11,110 nt of DNA from an uncultured Armatimonadota bacterium (GTDB lineage Bacteria; Armatimonadota; Armatimonadia; Armatimonadales; Armatimonadaceae). The stretch is from NCBI GenBank assembly GCA_903924445.1, contig CAIYBQ010000288.1, positions 1 to 11,110 on the forward strand, read 5' to 3'. The position numbers and the translations under genes are program-made. The notes beneath the pieces were generated by a model. The model was not told the origin of the DNA and searched no databases. It saw only the letters and a list, made by a program, of their open reading frames with translations. Shown one piece after another: positions 1 through 6,918 of this stretch (positions are counted from its first letter, which is position 1; each line of letters starts with the position of its first letter).

Positions 1-50
1 CGGCTTACATGTCACAGTTACGGTCCCTGACGCGATACAATTATACATCC

Positions 51-55
51 GGAGG
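51..55 (+). promoter_or_regulatory. Shine-Dalgarno site that sets the clpC start
   Basis: GGAGG lies 10 nt before the GTG at 66. It supports the GTG as the clpC start over an in-frame ATG at 9, which has only eight bases of window before it and no visible ribosome binding site. A TACAAT (36-41) just upstream could be a -10 box, but I see no convincing -35 partner at normal spacing. Confidence 0.8.
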
Positions 56-65
56 TTGCGCCAAC

Positions 66-2603
66 GTGTGGCAACGATTTACTGAACGTGCTCGTCGTGT
101 CGTGTTTTTCGCCCAGGAAGAAGCTGGCAGGCTTGGTGAGAATTATGTCTCGACCGAGCATCTGCTACTGGGACTGGTGCGGGAGAGTGACAGCGTAGCT
201 GCTCGAATTCTCGAGACGCTAGGTGTGTCTGCTAGCCGGGTCCGTACGGAGATTGAGCGGCAGGTGACTAAAGGGGATGGTCGAACCGGACCTGACATGC
301 AGCTTACGCCGCGTGCCAAGCGTGTTATCGACCTCGCTTACGATGAAGCACGGCAGCTCAACAATAACTACATTGGAACCGAGCATCTCCTGTTAGGACT
401 TATTCGTGAAAACGATGGACTTGCCGGGCGTGTTTTGGCGAAATTTGGGGTTGACTTAGATCGGACTCGCCGAGAAGTCCGGCGCCTACAAGATCAGGAG
501 CCAGCGACTGCTGGAGCCCGAACTGGTGCGAGCACTGCAGCACCGAGTCGCTCTAATAGTCGCACGCCAGCACTGGATGAATACGGACGCGACTACACCG
601 TGATGGCCAAGGAAGACAAGCTGGATCCAGTTGTCGGCCGTAGTGCGGAAATTGAGCGTGTTGTACAGATTCTGTCGCGAAGAACCAAGAACAATCCGGT
701 TCTCGTTGGTGAGCCAGGCGTTGGTAAGACAGCGATTGCAGAAGGCTTGGCGATGCGGATTATTGAAGGCGATGTGCCTGAAATCCTCGCCGATAAGCGT
801 ATTGTTGCTCTCGACATGCCTGGGCTGGTTGCGGGTACCAAGTATCGCGGTGAATTCGAAGAGCGAATGAAGCGGGTGATGGAGGAAGTACGTCGCTCAG
901 ATGGTCAGATTGTGTTGTTCATTGATGAACTCCATACTCTGGTCGGTGCTGGAGCTGCGGAAGGTGCAATCGATGCATCCAATATCATGAAGCCAGCTTT
1001 GTCGCGTGGCGAGCTGCAGTGTATTGGTGCCACGACACGGGATGAGTACCGCAAGTACATCGAGCGGGATGCTGCACTTGCTCGTCGCTTCCAGATGGTC
1101 AAGATTGAGCAGCCATCCGTCGAAGAAGCTGTGGAAATCCTAAAGGGGTTGCGTTCCCGGTACGAAAGCCACCACAAGGTTGAGATTACGGATCACGCCT
1201 TGGAAGCGGCATCCCGCTTGTCAGACCGCTACATCACGGACAGGTTCCTCCCCGATAAGGCTATTGACCTTATTGATGAAGCATCATCGCGTGTGCGATT
1301 ACGTGCTGCGACGGCTCCACAGCCGCTACGGGATGCTCGTCATGAGCTCGCTGACATCGAGCGCCAACTTGTCGTTGTTGCCGAGCAGAGTGACTTTGAC
1401 CGGGCAACATTTCTTGAAGAGCAGAAGGGTTTCCTAACAACCCGGATTGCTGACTTGCAGGCGCAATGGGAGGAGAAACGTGCATCCATCCCACTTATCG
1501 TTGGTGAGGATGAAATTGCGCAAATCGTGACGAGTTGGACTGGGATACCTGTTTCCCGGCTCGTTGAGACAGAAACGCAAAAGCTGCTCCAAATGGAATC
1601 GGCCCTTCATAAACGTGTCATCAGTCAGGATGAAGCAATCATTGCTGTCAGCAAAGCTGTGCGACGTGCGAGAAGCGGCATGAAGGATCCTCGGCGCCCG
1701 ATGGGGTCGTTCCTCTTTGTTGGGCCGACTGGTACTGGCAAGACAGAGCTTGCCAAGGCACTCGCTGCTTTCCTGTTTGAAAAAGAGGATGCGCTGGTTC
1801 GCATCGATATGAGCGAGTACATGGAGCGGTTTGCTGTTTCACGTCTCGTTGGTGCGCCTCCAGGCTATGTTGGTTTTGAGGATGGTGGCCAGCTTACAGA
1901 GGTGATTCGACGAAATCCATATTCAGTGATTTTGCTCGATGAGGTTGAAAAAGCGCACCCGGAGGTCTTCAACTTGCTCCTGCAAGTGATGGAAGATGGT
2001 CGCTTGACGGATTCTCAGGGACGGGTCGTTGATTTCCGGCACTGTGTTCTGATCATGACCAGTAACATCGGTAGCCAGCATATCAACCGAGAGCCATCCA
2101 TTGGCCTCCGTAAGGATGTCCTGCAAGGTGTTACAGCAGCAGAGCACTCTGCGATGAAAGAGCGGATTCAGGAAGACATCAAGAGGGTGTTCCGACCGGA
2201 ATTTATTAACCGCTTGGATGACATCATCGTTTTCCAATCGCTGACCGCGAAGGAAATCCGTTTGATTGTTGACCTGATGCTTTCATCGGTTCGCAAGCAG
2301 GTCGTACAGCAGGGGATGACGTTGCTTGTGCAGGATGCCGTCATTGATAGGCTTGCTCTGGTTGGTTTTGACCCACAATATGGTGCCCGGCCACTGCGAA
2401 GAGCTGTGCAACGCTTGGTCGAAGATCCGTTATCCGATGAAGTATTACTTGGAAGATTCACATCAGGTGATACTATTGAAGCCGTACTGGATGGCGAAGG
2501 GGAGACAGCAGTTGTTGTGTTCCGCAAAGTCGAGGACAATGCGATCGAAGAGTCAAGTGAGGGTTCTGAACCTCTAAGAATAGAGGCTACAGAGCAAGGT
2601 TGA
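66..2603 (+). CDS. clpC: ATP-dependent Clp protease ATP-binding subunit ClpC
   Basis: Hsp100/AAA+ unfoldase of the ClpC type, which unfolds proteins and threads them into the ClpP chamber in the cytosol. From the GTG start the protein has 845 residues, close to the family norm. In order it shows a double Clp_N repeat (about 1-145), a Ser/Thr/Ala-rich linker, the first AAA+ domain with Walker A GEPGVGKT (215-222) and Walker B LFIDE (284-288), a middle region with a UVR-like coiled segment (about 426-461), and the second AAA+ domain with Walker A GPTGTGKT (553-560) and Walker B ILLDE (622-626). An IGL tripeptide at 679-681 sits where ClpP-docking loops occur, so ClpP is the likely partner. The middle region with its UVR-like motif argues for ClpC rather than ClpA or ClpB. 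Translation from GTG begins VWQRFTERARR, matching the usual ClpC N-terminus; the upstream ATG would add 19 unrelated residues. No CIRCE or CtsR operator is visible in the 65 nt upstream. Confidence 0.96.
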   Translation: MWQRFTERARRVVFFAQEEAGRLGENYVSTEHLLLGLVRESDSVAARILETLGVSASRVRTEIERQVTKGDGRTGPDMQLTPRAKRVIDLAYDEARQLNNNYIGTEHLLLGLIRENDGLAGRVLAKFGVDLDRTRREVRRLQDQEPATAGARTGASTAAPSRSNSRTPALDEYGRDYTVMAKEDKLDPVVGRSAEIERVVQILSRRTKNNPVLVGEPGVGKTAIAEGLAMRIIEGDVPEILADKRIVALDMPGLVAGTKYRGEFEERMKRVMEEVRRSDGQIVLFIDELHTLVGAGAAEGAIDASNIMKPALSRGELQCIGATTRDEYRKYIERDAALARRFQMVKIEQPSVEEAVEILKGLRSRYESHHKVEITDHALEAASRLSDRYITDRFLPDKAIDLIDEASSRVRLRAATAPQPLRDARHELADIERQLVVVAEQSDFDRATFLEEQKGFLTTRIADLQAQWEEKRASIPLIVGEDEIAQIVTSWTGIPVSRLVETETQKLLQMESALHKRVISQDEAIIAVSKAVRRARSGMKDPRRPMGSFLFVGPTGTGKTELAKALAAFLFEKEDALVRIDMSEYMERFAVSRLVGAPPGYVGFEDGGQLTEVIRRNPYSVILLDEVEKAHPEVFNLLLQVMEDGRLTDSQGRVVDFRHCVLIMTSNIGSQHINREPSIGLRKDVLQGVTAAEHSAMKERIQEDIKRVFRPEFINRLDDIIVFQSLTAKEIRLIVDLMLSSVRKQVVQQGMTLLVQDAVIDRLALVGFDPQYGARPLRRAVQRLVEDPLSDEVLLGRFTSGDTIEAVLDGEGETAVVVFRKVEDNAIEESSEGSEPLRIEATEQG

Positions 2604-2604
2604 C

Positions 2605-2633
2605 TTGACAGCGCTTTGTGTGAATGGTATCTT
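2605..2633 (+). promoter_or_regulatory. Sigma70-type promoter of the tRNA pair
   Basis: A perfect -35 TTGACA (2605-2610), a 17-nt spacer and a -10 box TATCTT (2628-2633) form a strong vegetative promoter. The -35 box starts one base after the clpC stop codon. Transcription would start near 2640, about 18 nt before tRNA-Leu. A second TTGACA at 2642-2647 has no -10 box at suitable spacing. Confidence 0.85.
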
Positions 2634-2657
2634 ATCGGTCGTTGACAAGCTCGATAA

Positions 2658-2738
2658 GGGCGAGTGGTGAAATGGCAGACACGCTGGTCTTAGGAGCCAG
2701 TGCCGCAAGGCGTAGGGGTTCAACTCCCCTCTCGCCCA
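2658..2738 (+). tRNA. tRNA-Leu (anticodon UAG)
   Basis: A full class II cloverleaf can be folded. The acceptor stem GGGCGAG (2658-2664) pairs with CTCGCCC (2731-2737), followed by discriminator A. The anticodon stem CTGGT/GCCAG encloses loop CTTAGGA with anticodon TAG at 2691-2693. A long variable arm (GCC-GCAA-GGC, 2702-2711) and the T arm AGGGG-TTCAACT-CCCCT (2714-2730) complete it. Conserved GG lies in the D loop. The long variable arm and the anticodon agree on leucine. CCA is not encoded, so it must be added after transcription. Confidence 0.97.
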
Positions 2739-2756
2739 TCATCACGCAAAGGTCAT

Positions 2757-2828
<72 letters not shown>

Positions 2829-2853
2829 TCCCCCATATTTGGGTGGCTTAGCG

Positions 2854-2890
2854 GGTACTGGTGCTTTTAGCGTCCGGTACCTTTTATTTT
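2854..2890 (+). terminator. Intrinsic terminator after the tRNA pair
   Basis: GGTACTGG (2854-2861) pairs with CCGGTACC (2874-2881) over 8 bp with one G-U wobble. A small inner GCT/AGC stem occupies the loop. The T-rich tail TTTTATTTT (2882-2890) follows directly. It ends only 39 nt before the tig start codon. Confidence 0.8.
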
Positions 2891-2913
2891 GTTACTGGTC
2901 ACTATGGTGGGGC

Positions 2914-2919
2914 AAGGAG
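2914..2919 (+). promoter_or_regulatory. Shine-Dalgarno site of tig
   Basis: AAGGAG lies 10 nt before the ATG at 2930. It fixes this start over an in-frame GTG at 2861, which lies inside the terminator hairpin. Confidence 0.85.
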
Positions 2920-2929
2920 AAGGTTTGCG

Positions 2930-4447
2930 ATGCAGGTTGTAAATGAACAGATTGACCCATGTAAGGTTCAACTGACGATCACCGTTGGTGAAGAGCATCT
3001 CGAGGGTTCTCGCAAAAAGGCTGAGCAACAAGCAATTGCCAAAGTACAGCTGCCTGGCTTCCGCCGCGGCAAGGTACCTGCGCAAATGGCTCTCAAGTAT
3101 GTTGATCCGGGTGCAGTCCGTCAGCGTGCAGTTGAAATGTCCGTTCCGGACATCTACAAGGCTGCACTTGAGCAGGAAGGCGTAGTCCCTTTCCACGACC
3201 CTGAATTCGAGTTTGTCGAATATCCAGAGGGTGGAAATTTGGTCTTCAAGGCTACGGTCCCATTAGCTCCCAATGTTGAACTCGGCCAATACAAGGGCCT
3301 TGAAGTTGAAAAGCGAAACCTGATTATCACTGACGCTGATGTCACTGAGCAGGTTGAACAGCTTCGTGCTCGTCATTCTCAGTTTGAGGTTGTCGATGGC
3401 GCAATCTCGCAAACGGGTGACATGGTCTTGGTGGACCTCACAGCAACGGTCGAAGGCAAGGATCTTCCCGAGCTCGCAGAGCCAAAGGCCACTGTTATTG
3501 AGATCGGACGGAATATCCCTGATCTCGACAATGGTCTGGTCGGACTGACCGCAGGCGATGTCAAGACGATTGAAGCGATTTATCCAACTGACTTCCCAGA
3601 TGAGACACTTCAAGGCAAGAAGGCTACATTCGGCATCACTGTCACGGAAGTTCGACAAAAAAACCTTCCTGAGCTGAATGACGAGTTTGCTGCAAAGGCG
3701 CATCCTACAGCCAAGACGGTTGATGAGCTTCTCGTTGCGATTCGCGAAGGGTTGAATGCATCATCGGATGAGATGTCCAGCAACGAACTGGATGTCAAGC
3801 TTGTCCAGGCTGCTGTTGCAAATGCAACGGTAAATTTCCCGGACATCCTGCTGCGTGCAGAAGTCGAAGCAGAAGCGCGACAGCTTGAAGAGCGACTTCG
3901 TGAGCAGAACGTCACTGTTGAGCAGTACCTGTCCGCTACTGGCAAGTCCGTTGAGCAGATTTTGGAAGAGATGTCCTCTGGGGCACGAGTCCGAATCTCC
4001 AACAGCTTGACGCTTGCGCAGATTGCTCGCGAAGAGTCGATTACGGTCGATGACGCGGATGTCGATATTCAGATTGAAGCACGTGCGGTCGCAGCCAAGG
4101 TTAGTGCCGGTGCTGTACGCAAGTACGCAGAACAGAACAATACGCTGAATCAGTACCGTGATCAGGCAATGACGCAGAAGATTCTGGCATTCCTCCGGTC
4201 TGAAGCTGTCGTTTCTGAAAACTCCTACACTGCCGATGAAATGCGTGCAGCAAACGAAGCTCTTACATCTGTTGAGCCTGTTGCTGTCGATGCAGCCGCT
4301 GACGAAGCCCCTGCGAAGCCAAAGCGCAAAACCGCCAAGGCTAAGGAAGCTACCGAAGATGCTGTTGTAGCTGAGACCGATGGAACTGATGCTAAGCCTG
4401 CGCCACGTAAGCGCACCAAAAAGGCTGATGCTGAAGCTGAAGGTTAG
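2930..4447 (+). CDS. tig: Trigger factor, ribosome-associated chaperone
   Basis: Trigger factor binds near the ribosomal exit tunnel and shields nascent chains; its middle domain is a FKBP-type peptidyl-prolyl isomerase. The 505-residue product has the N-terminal ribosome-binding domain (about 1-115) with the signature GFRRGKVP at 43-50, the exact place of the ribosome-docking loop in the family. The isomerase-like domain covers about 160-245 (GDMVLVDLTATVEG and following), and the helical C-terminal substrate-binding region about 250-440. Residues 448-505 add a low-complexity tail rich in Ala, Lys, Glu and Asp, with basic clusters KPKRK and RKRTKK. This makes the protein some 70 residues longer than the roughly 430 residues common in the family. 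The start at ATG 2930 rests on the SD site and on alignment of the signature. clpP follows after 32 nt, so the two are probably co-transcribed. Confidence 0.96.
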   Translation: MQVVNEQIDPCKVQLTITVGEEHLEGSRKKAEQQAIAKVQLPGFRRGKVPAQMALKYVDPGAVRQRAVEMSVPDIYKAALEQEGVVPFHDPEFEFVEYPEGGNLVFKATVPLAPNVELGQYKGLEVEKRNLIITDADVTEQVEQLRARHSQFEVVDGAISQTGDMVLVDLTATVEGKDLPELAEPKATVIEIGRNIPDLDNGLVGLTAGDVKTIEAIYPTDFPDETLQGKKATFGITVTEVRQKNLPELNDEFAAKAHPTAKTVDELLVAIREGLNASSDEMSSNELDVKLVQAAVANATVNFPDILLRAEVEAEARQLEERLREQNVTVEQYLSATGKSVEQILEEMSSGARVRISNSLTLAQIAREESITVDDADVDIQIEARAVAAKVSAGAVRKYAEQNNTLNQYRDQAMTQKILAFLRSEAVVSENSYTADEMRAANEALTSVEPVAVDAAADEAPAKPKRKTAKAKEATEDAVVAETDGTDAKPAPRKRTKKADAEAEG

Positions 4448-4479
4448 TTAGTATTGACGAATGACGGAGAAATAATGCG

Positions 4480-5058
4480 ATGCCGATAATCCCAAGTGTT
4501 GTTGAACAATCTGCCCGTGGTGAACGGTTCTTTGACATCTACTCAAGATTACTCCGGGATCGCATTATTTTTCTTGGGGACGCAATCGACGATACCGTCG
4601 CAAACATCGTGATAGCACAGCTTTTGTTTCTCGAACGGGAAGACCGCAATCGTGACATCGAGCTGTACATCAACTCACCAGGTGGTTCTGTAAGCGCCGG
4701 ACTTGCCATCTTTGACACGATGAACCTCGTGCAGTGCGATGTCGCTACCATCTGCGTAGGACAAGCCGCATCCATGGGAGCAATCCTCCTTACAGGTGGT
4801 GCCAAGGGCAAGCGCTACGCACTCCCGCACTCCAGAATAATGATTCACCAGGTCAGTGGAGGTACTCAAGGTACCGCCTCAGATATCGGTATTCAATACA
4901 AGGAAATGCTGAAGTACCAAGACCTTTTGGCAGGAATCTTGCAAAGACAAACAGGGCAAGAGCTTGAACGAATCGTAAAAGACATGGATCGTGATTACTT
5001 CATGTCTGCGGAAGAAGCGACCGCATACGGTTTGGTAGACCAGGTGCTAGTACGTTGA
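4480..5058 (+). CDS. clpP: ATP-dependent Clp protease proteolytic subunit ClpP
   Basis: Serine peptidase that forms the double-heptamer proteolytic chamber fed by ClpX or ClpC. The 192-residue protein has the complete catalytic triad: Ser98 in GQAASMGA, His123 in MIHQ and Asp172 in MDRDYF. The Ser-His (25) and His-Asp (49) spacings equal those of E. coli ClpP. The conserved INSPGGSV segment of the oxyanion region is at 65-72. The N-terminus is short (PIIPSVVEQSARGERFFDIYS), like other ClpP proteins with little or no propeptide. GGAGA at 4466-4470 gives an SD site 9 nt before the ATG; an overlapping ATG at 4475 is out of frame. It sits between tig and clpX in the classical order. Nothing in the sequence suggests an inactive paralogue. 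Confidence 0.97.
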   Translation: MPIIPSVVEQSARGERFFDIYSRLLRDRIIFLGDAIDDTVANIVIAQLLFLEREDRNRDIELYINSPGGSVSAGLAIFDTMNLVQCDVATICVGQAASMGAILLTGGAKGKRYALPHSRIMIHQVSGGTQGTASDIGIQYKEMLKYQDLLAGILQRQTGQELERIVKDMDRDYFMSAEEATAYGLVDQVLVR

Positions 5059-5106
5059 TGTGATGTGGCCTTTCCGGGCAACGTCGCTCAGGAAATAGGT
5101 TGTTTC

Positions 5107-6360
5107 ATGGCACAGCGGAAAGATTGGGAATCGAACGACGATAGGTGTGTACTTTGCGGTAAACATCGCGATGTGGTTCGGAAACTTGTTTTGGGAATAT
5201 ACGGCGGTATATGTACCGACTGCGTAAGCCTTTGTCTTGAAATCCTCAAATCCGACTCGAAGTCTGTCGAGCCACTCGTCTCGTCAAAGACACTAAAGCC
5301 AAAAGAGCTTCACGCTATCCTCGATCAGTACGTGATAGGCCAGGATGCTGCTAAGCGTGCGCTTTCAATCGCCGTTTACAACCACTATAAAAGAATCGAT
5401 GCACCGGCATCCGATGTCGAAATCCAGAAGTCCAACATCCTTTTGATGGGACCAAGTGGATCCGGTAAGACTCTTCTCGCGCAGACACTCGCACGGACCA
5501 TCGGGGTTCCTTTCGCGATCGCCGATGCGACTGCTCTGACCGAAGCTGGCTATGTTGGTGAAGATGTTGAGAACATTCTTCTACGCTTGATTTCAGCCGC
5601 TGAAGCTATGGCATCCTCTCAAGATGAAGCGATCGCTCTCGCAGAAAATGGCATTATCTTCATCGATGAAATTGACAAGATTTGTCGAAAGCAAGATGGT
5701 CCCAGCATCACACGCGATGTAAGTGGGGAAGGCGTCCAGCAAGCGCTTCTAAAGATTCTGGAAGGTACCGTTGCGAATGTTCCTCCGCAGGGTGGACGTA
5801 AGCATCCTCAGCAGGAGTACCTCCAAATCGATACTAAGAACATTCTGTTCATGTGCGGCGGGGCATTCGATGGCCTTCAAGATGCCATCAACAAGCGACG
5901 CAACGTCCAGGGAATGGGATTCCTCGCAACCTCCGTAGACGCTCCGCCACTTGTGACATCAACAGAGCTCGAGCCCGAAGACTTTGTGCGCTTTGGTTTG
6001 ATTCCGGAGTTTGTGGGTCGACTTCCTGTGATGTGTGCGCTGGATGCCCTAGACGAAGCTAGCATGGTGCGTGTGTTACAGGAACCCAAGAATGCTCTCA
6101 TGCGCCAGTATGCACGCTTGCTTGAGCTAGATGGTGTGAAGCTCACCGTTACCGAAGATGCAAAGCTTGAAATTGCACGCAAAGCCATTACGCTTGGTAC
6201 AGGGGCACGCGGCCTTCGGACAATCATGGAACGGTTGCTTGGACCATGTATGTATGACCTTCCCAGTCAGTCTGAAGTTAGCGAGGTTGTACTGACATCC
6301 GGGTACGTCCTGGGTACTAGTGAGCTCGAGTATCGGTACAAGACACAGCAAGCTGCCTAA
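5107..6360 (+). CDS. clpX: ATP-dependent Clp protease ATP-binding subunit ClpX
   Basis: AAA+ unfoldase that recognises tagged substrates and delivers them to ClpP. From ATG 5107 it has 417 residues, normal for ClpX. The N-terminal zinc-binding domain has Cys14, Cys17, Cys36 and Cys39 in the CxxC-x18-CxxC pattern. Walker A GPSGSGKT is at 115-122, the pore loop motif GYVGED follows, Walker B IIFIDE is at 183-188, the RKH pore-entrance loop is at 231-233, and GARGLR near the C-terminus is the sensor-2 region. The ClpP-docking tripeptide, usually IGF, reads MGF here (270-272). An in-frame GTG at 5065 would add 14 residues, but only the ATG has purine-rich AGGAAATAGG (5090-5099) ahead of it. The gene starts 48 nt after clpP and is the last of the + strand block. 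Confidence 0.97.
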   Translation: MAQRKDWESNDDRCVLCGKHRDVVRKLVLGIYGGICTDCVSLCLEILKSDSKSVEPLVSSKTLKPKELHAILDQYVIGQDAAKRALSIAVYNHYKRIDAPASDVEIQKSNILLMGPSGSGKTLLAQTLARTIGVPFAIADATALTEAGYVGEDVENILLRLISAAEAMASSQDEAIALAENGIIFIDEIDKICRKQDGPSITRDVSGEGVQQALLKILEGTVANVPPQGGRKHPQQEYLQIDTKNILFMCGGAFDGLQDAINKRRNVQGMGFLATSVDAPPLVTSTELEPEDFVRFGLIPEFVGRLPVMCALDALDEASMVRVLQEPKNALMRQYARLLELDGVKLTVTEDAKLEIARKAITLGTGARGLRTIMERLLGPCMYDLPSQSEVSEVVLTSGYVLGTSELEYRYKTQQAA

Positions 6361-6369
6361 ACGTTTTTG

Positions 6370-6391
6370 GGGGAACCATTGCTGGTTCCCC
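6370..6391 (+). other. Strong GC-rich hairpin after clpX
   Basis: GGGGAACCA (6370-6378) pairs perfectly with TGGTTCCCC (6383-6391) around a 4-nt loop, 9 nt after the clpX stop codon. No T tract follows on the + strand (the T run is upstream), and none follows on the - strand either, so it is not a standard intrinsic terminator. It may stabilise the 3' end of the clpX mRNA. A second, weaker stem (AACACGTG 6392-6399 with CATGTGTT 6410-6417, one G-U pair) follows at once. Confidence 0.7.
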
Positions 6392-6468
6392 AACACGTGC
6401 TGGATTCGACATGTGTTTAGCCCACTGACGACAGCAGCAGCCCATGGCACTGAATACGTTTGGCTGTG

Positions 6469-6533
6469 AAAACAAAAAATCCTCAATCCAGCTGACTACT
6501 TTGATAGTCACTCCAGATTGAGGATTTGTTTTT
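6469..6533. terminator. Bidirectional intrinsic terminator between convergent operons
   Basis: A perfect 12-bp stem joins AAATCCTCAATC (6477-6488) to GATTGAGGATTT (6516-6527). A nested 6-bp hairpin TGACTA/TAGTCA (6493-6498 with 6505-6510) lies in the loop. The right flank is T-rich (TTTGTTTTT, 6525-6533) and serves transcripts from clpX. The left flank is A-rich (6469-6479) and becomes a U tract for transcripts arriving on the - strand from the pdh operon. The position between two convergent stop codons fits exactly. Confidence 0.88.
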
Positions 6534-6546
6534 GTGATTTCTGAGT

Positions 6547-6918
6547 CTAGTGGACGAGGGCACGCCTACGTTGACGCATAATCTGCACTGGTTTCTGATC
6601 AGCACACTGCACATCTACGCGAACACCCGTACCATCCAAGTGATACGCGATGTAAGGAACGTAGTCATATTCCAGATAGTCAGCCCATGCCTCACCGGTG
6701 TTTGATGACTGGACTGGTGGAGTCTCCACAAGGTGAACTCCCACCGCTCGGTTGCCCCTTGGATAGACGAAAACCTTGGGTCCAAGTCCAGTCGACCATT
6801 CCACGATGACGCGATTGGACGCGGGGGATCCAGACAAAAATGCCTCCCATGACCTTACTCGCCAACGAAGTGCATTGCCATCAATTAGCGGTAAGGAAAC
6901 AGCTGCATGACTGCTCAT
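6547..6918 (-). CDS. Hypothetical protein, last gene of the pdh-type operon
   Basis: I do not recognise this family. The product has 123 residues, no signal peptide and no clear membrane segment. It is rich in aromatic residues and valine (WRVRSWEAFL, a WSTGLGPKVFVYPRG stretch, an EYDYVPYIAYHL stretch), which suggests a small beta-rich soluble domain, and ends in a basic tail (RQRRRALVH). Its ATG shares one base with the stop codon of the E2 gene (TGATG), so translation is probably coupled to E2. It ends just before the bidirectional terminator. The tight coupling, length and ordinary residue composition make it a likely real gene. A role connected to the dehydrogenase complex is possible from context only. 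Confidence 0.7.
   Translation of the reverse strand: MSSHAAVSLPLIDGNALRWRVRSWEAFLSGSPASNRVIVEWSTGLGPKVFVYPRGNRAVGVHLVETPPVQSSNTGEAWADYLEYDYVPYIAYHLDGTGVRVDVQCADQKPVQIMRQRRRALVH

Noticed and set aside
9..65. Extension of clpC to an in-frame ATG at 9
   Set aside because: No SD site can be seen before it, the 19 added residues do not resemble ClpC, and GGAGG stands at good spacing before the GTG at 66.
1..65. CIRCE or CtsR heat-shock operator before clpC
   Set aside because: Neither the CIRCE inverted repeat nor the tandem CtsR heptamers are present in the short upstream stretch available.
2831..2846. CCCCATATTTGGG as a terminator after tRNA-Gly
   Set aside because: The stem is very short and no T tract follows; the hairpin at 2854-2881 with its T tail is far better.
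6370..6391. GC-rich hairpin as the clpX intrinsic terminator
   Set aside because: The T run is on the 5' side of the stem and AACACG follows it, so the usual U tract is missing in both directions.
6127..6511. Open frames on the - strand over the clpX 3' end and terminator
   Set aside because: They overlap the clpX coding region and the terminator stem and show no SD site or recognisable protein features.
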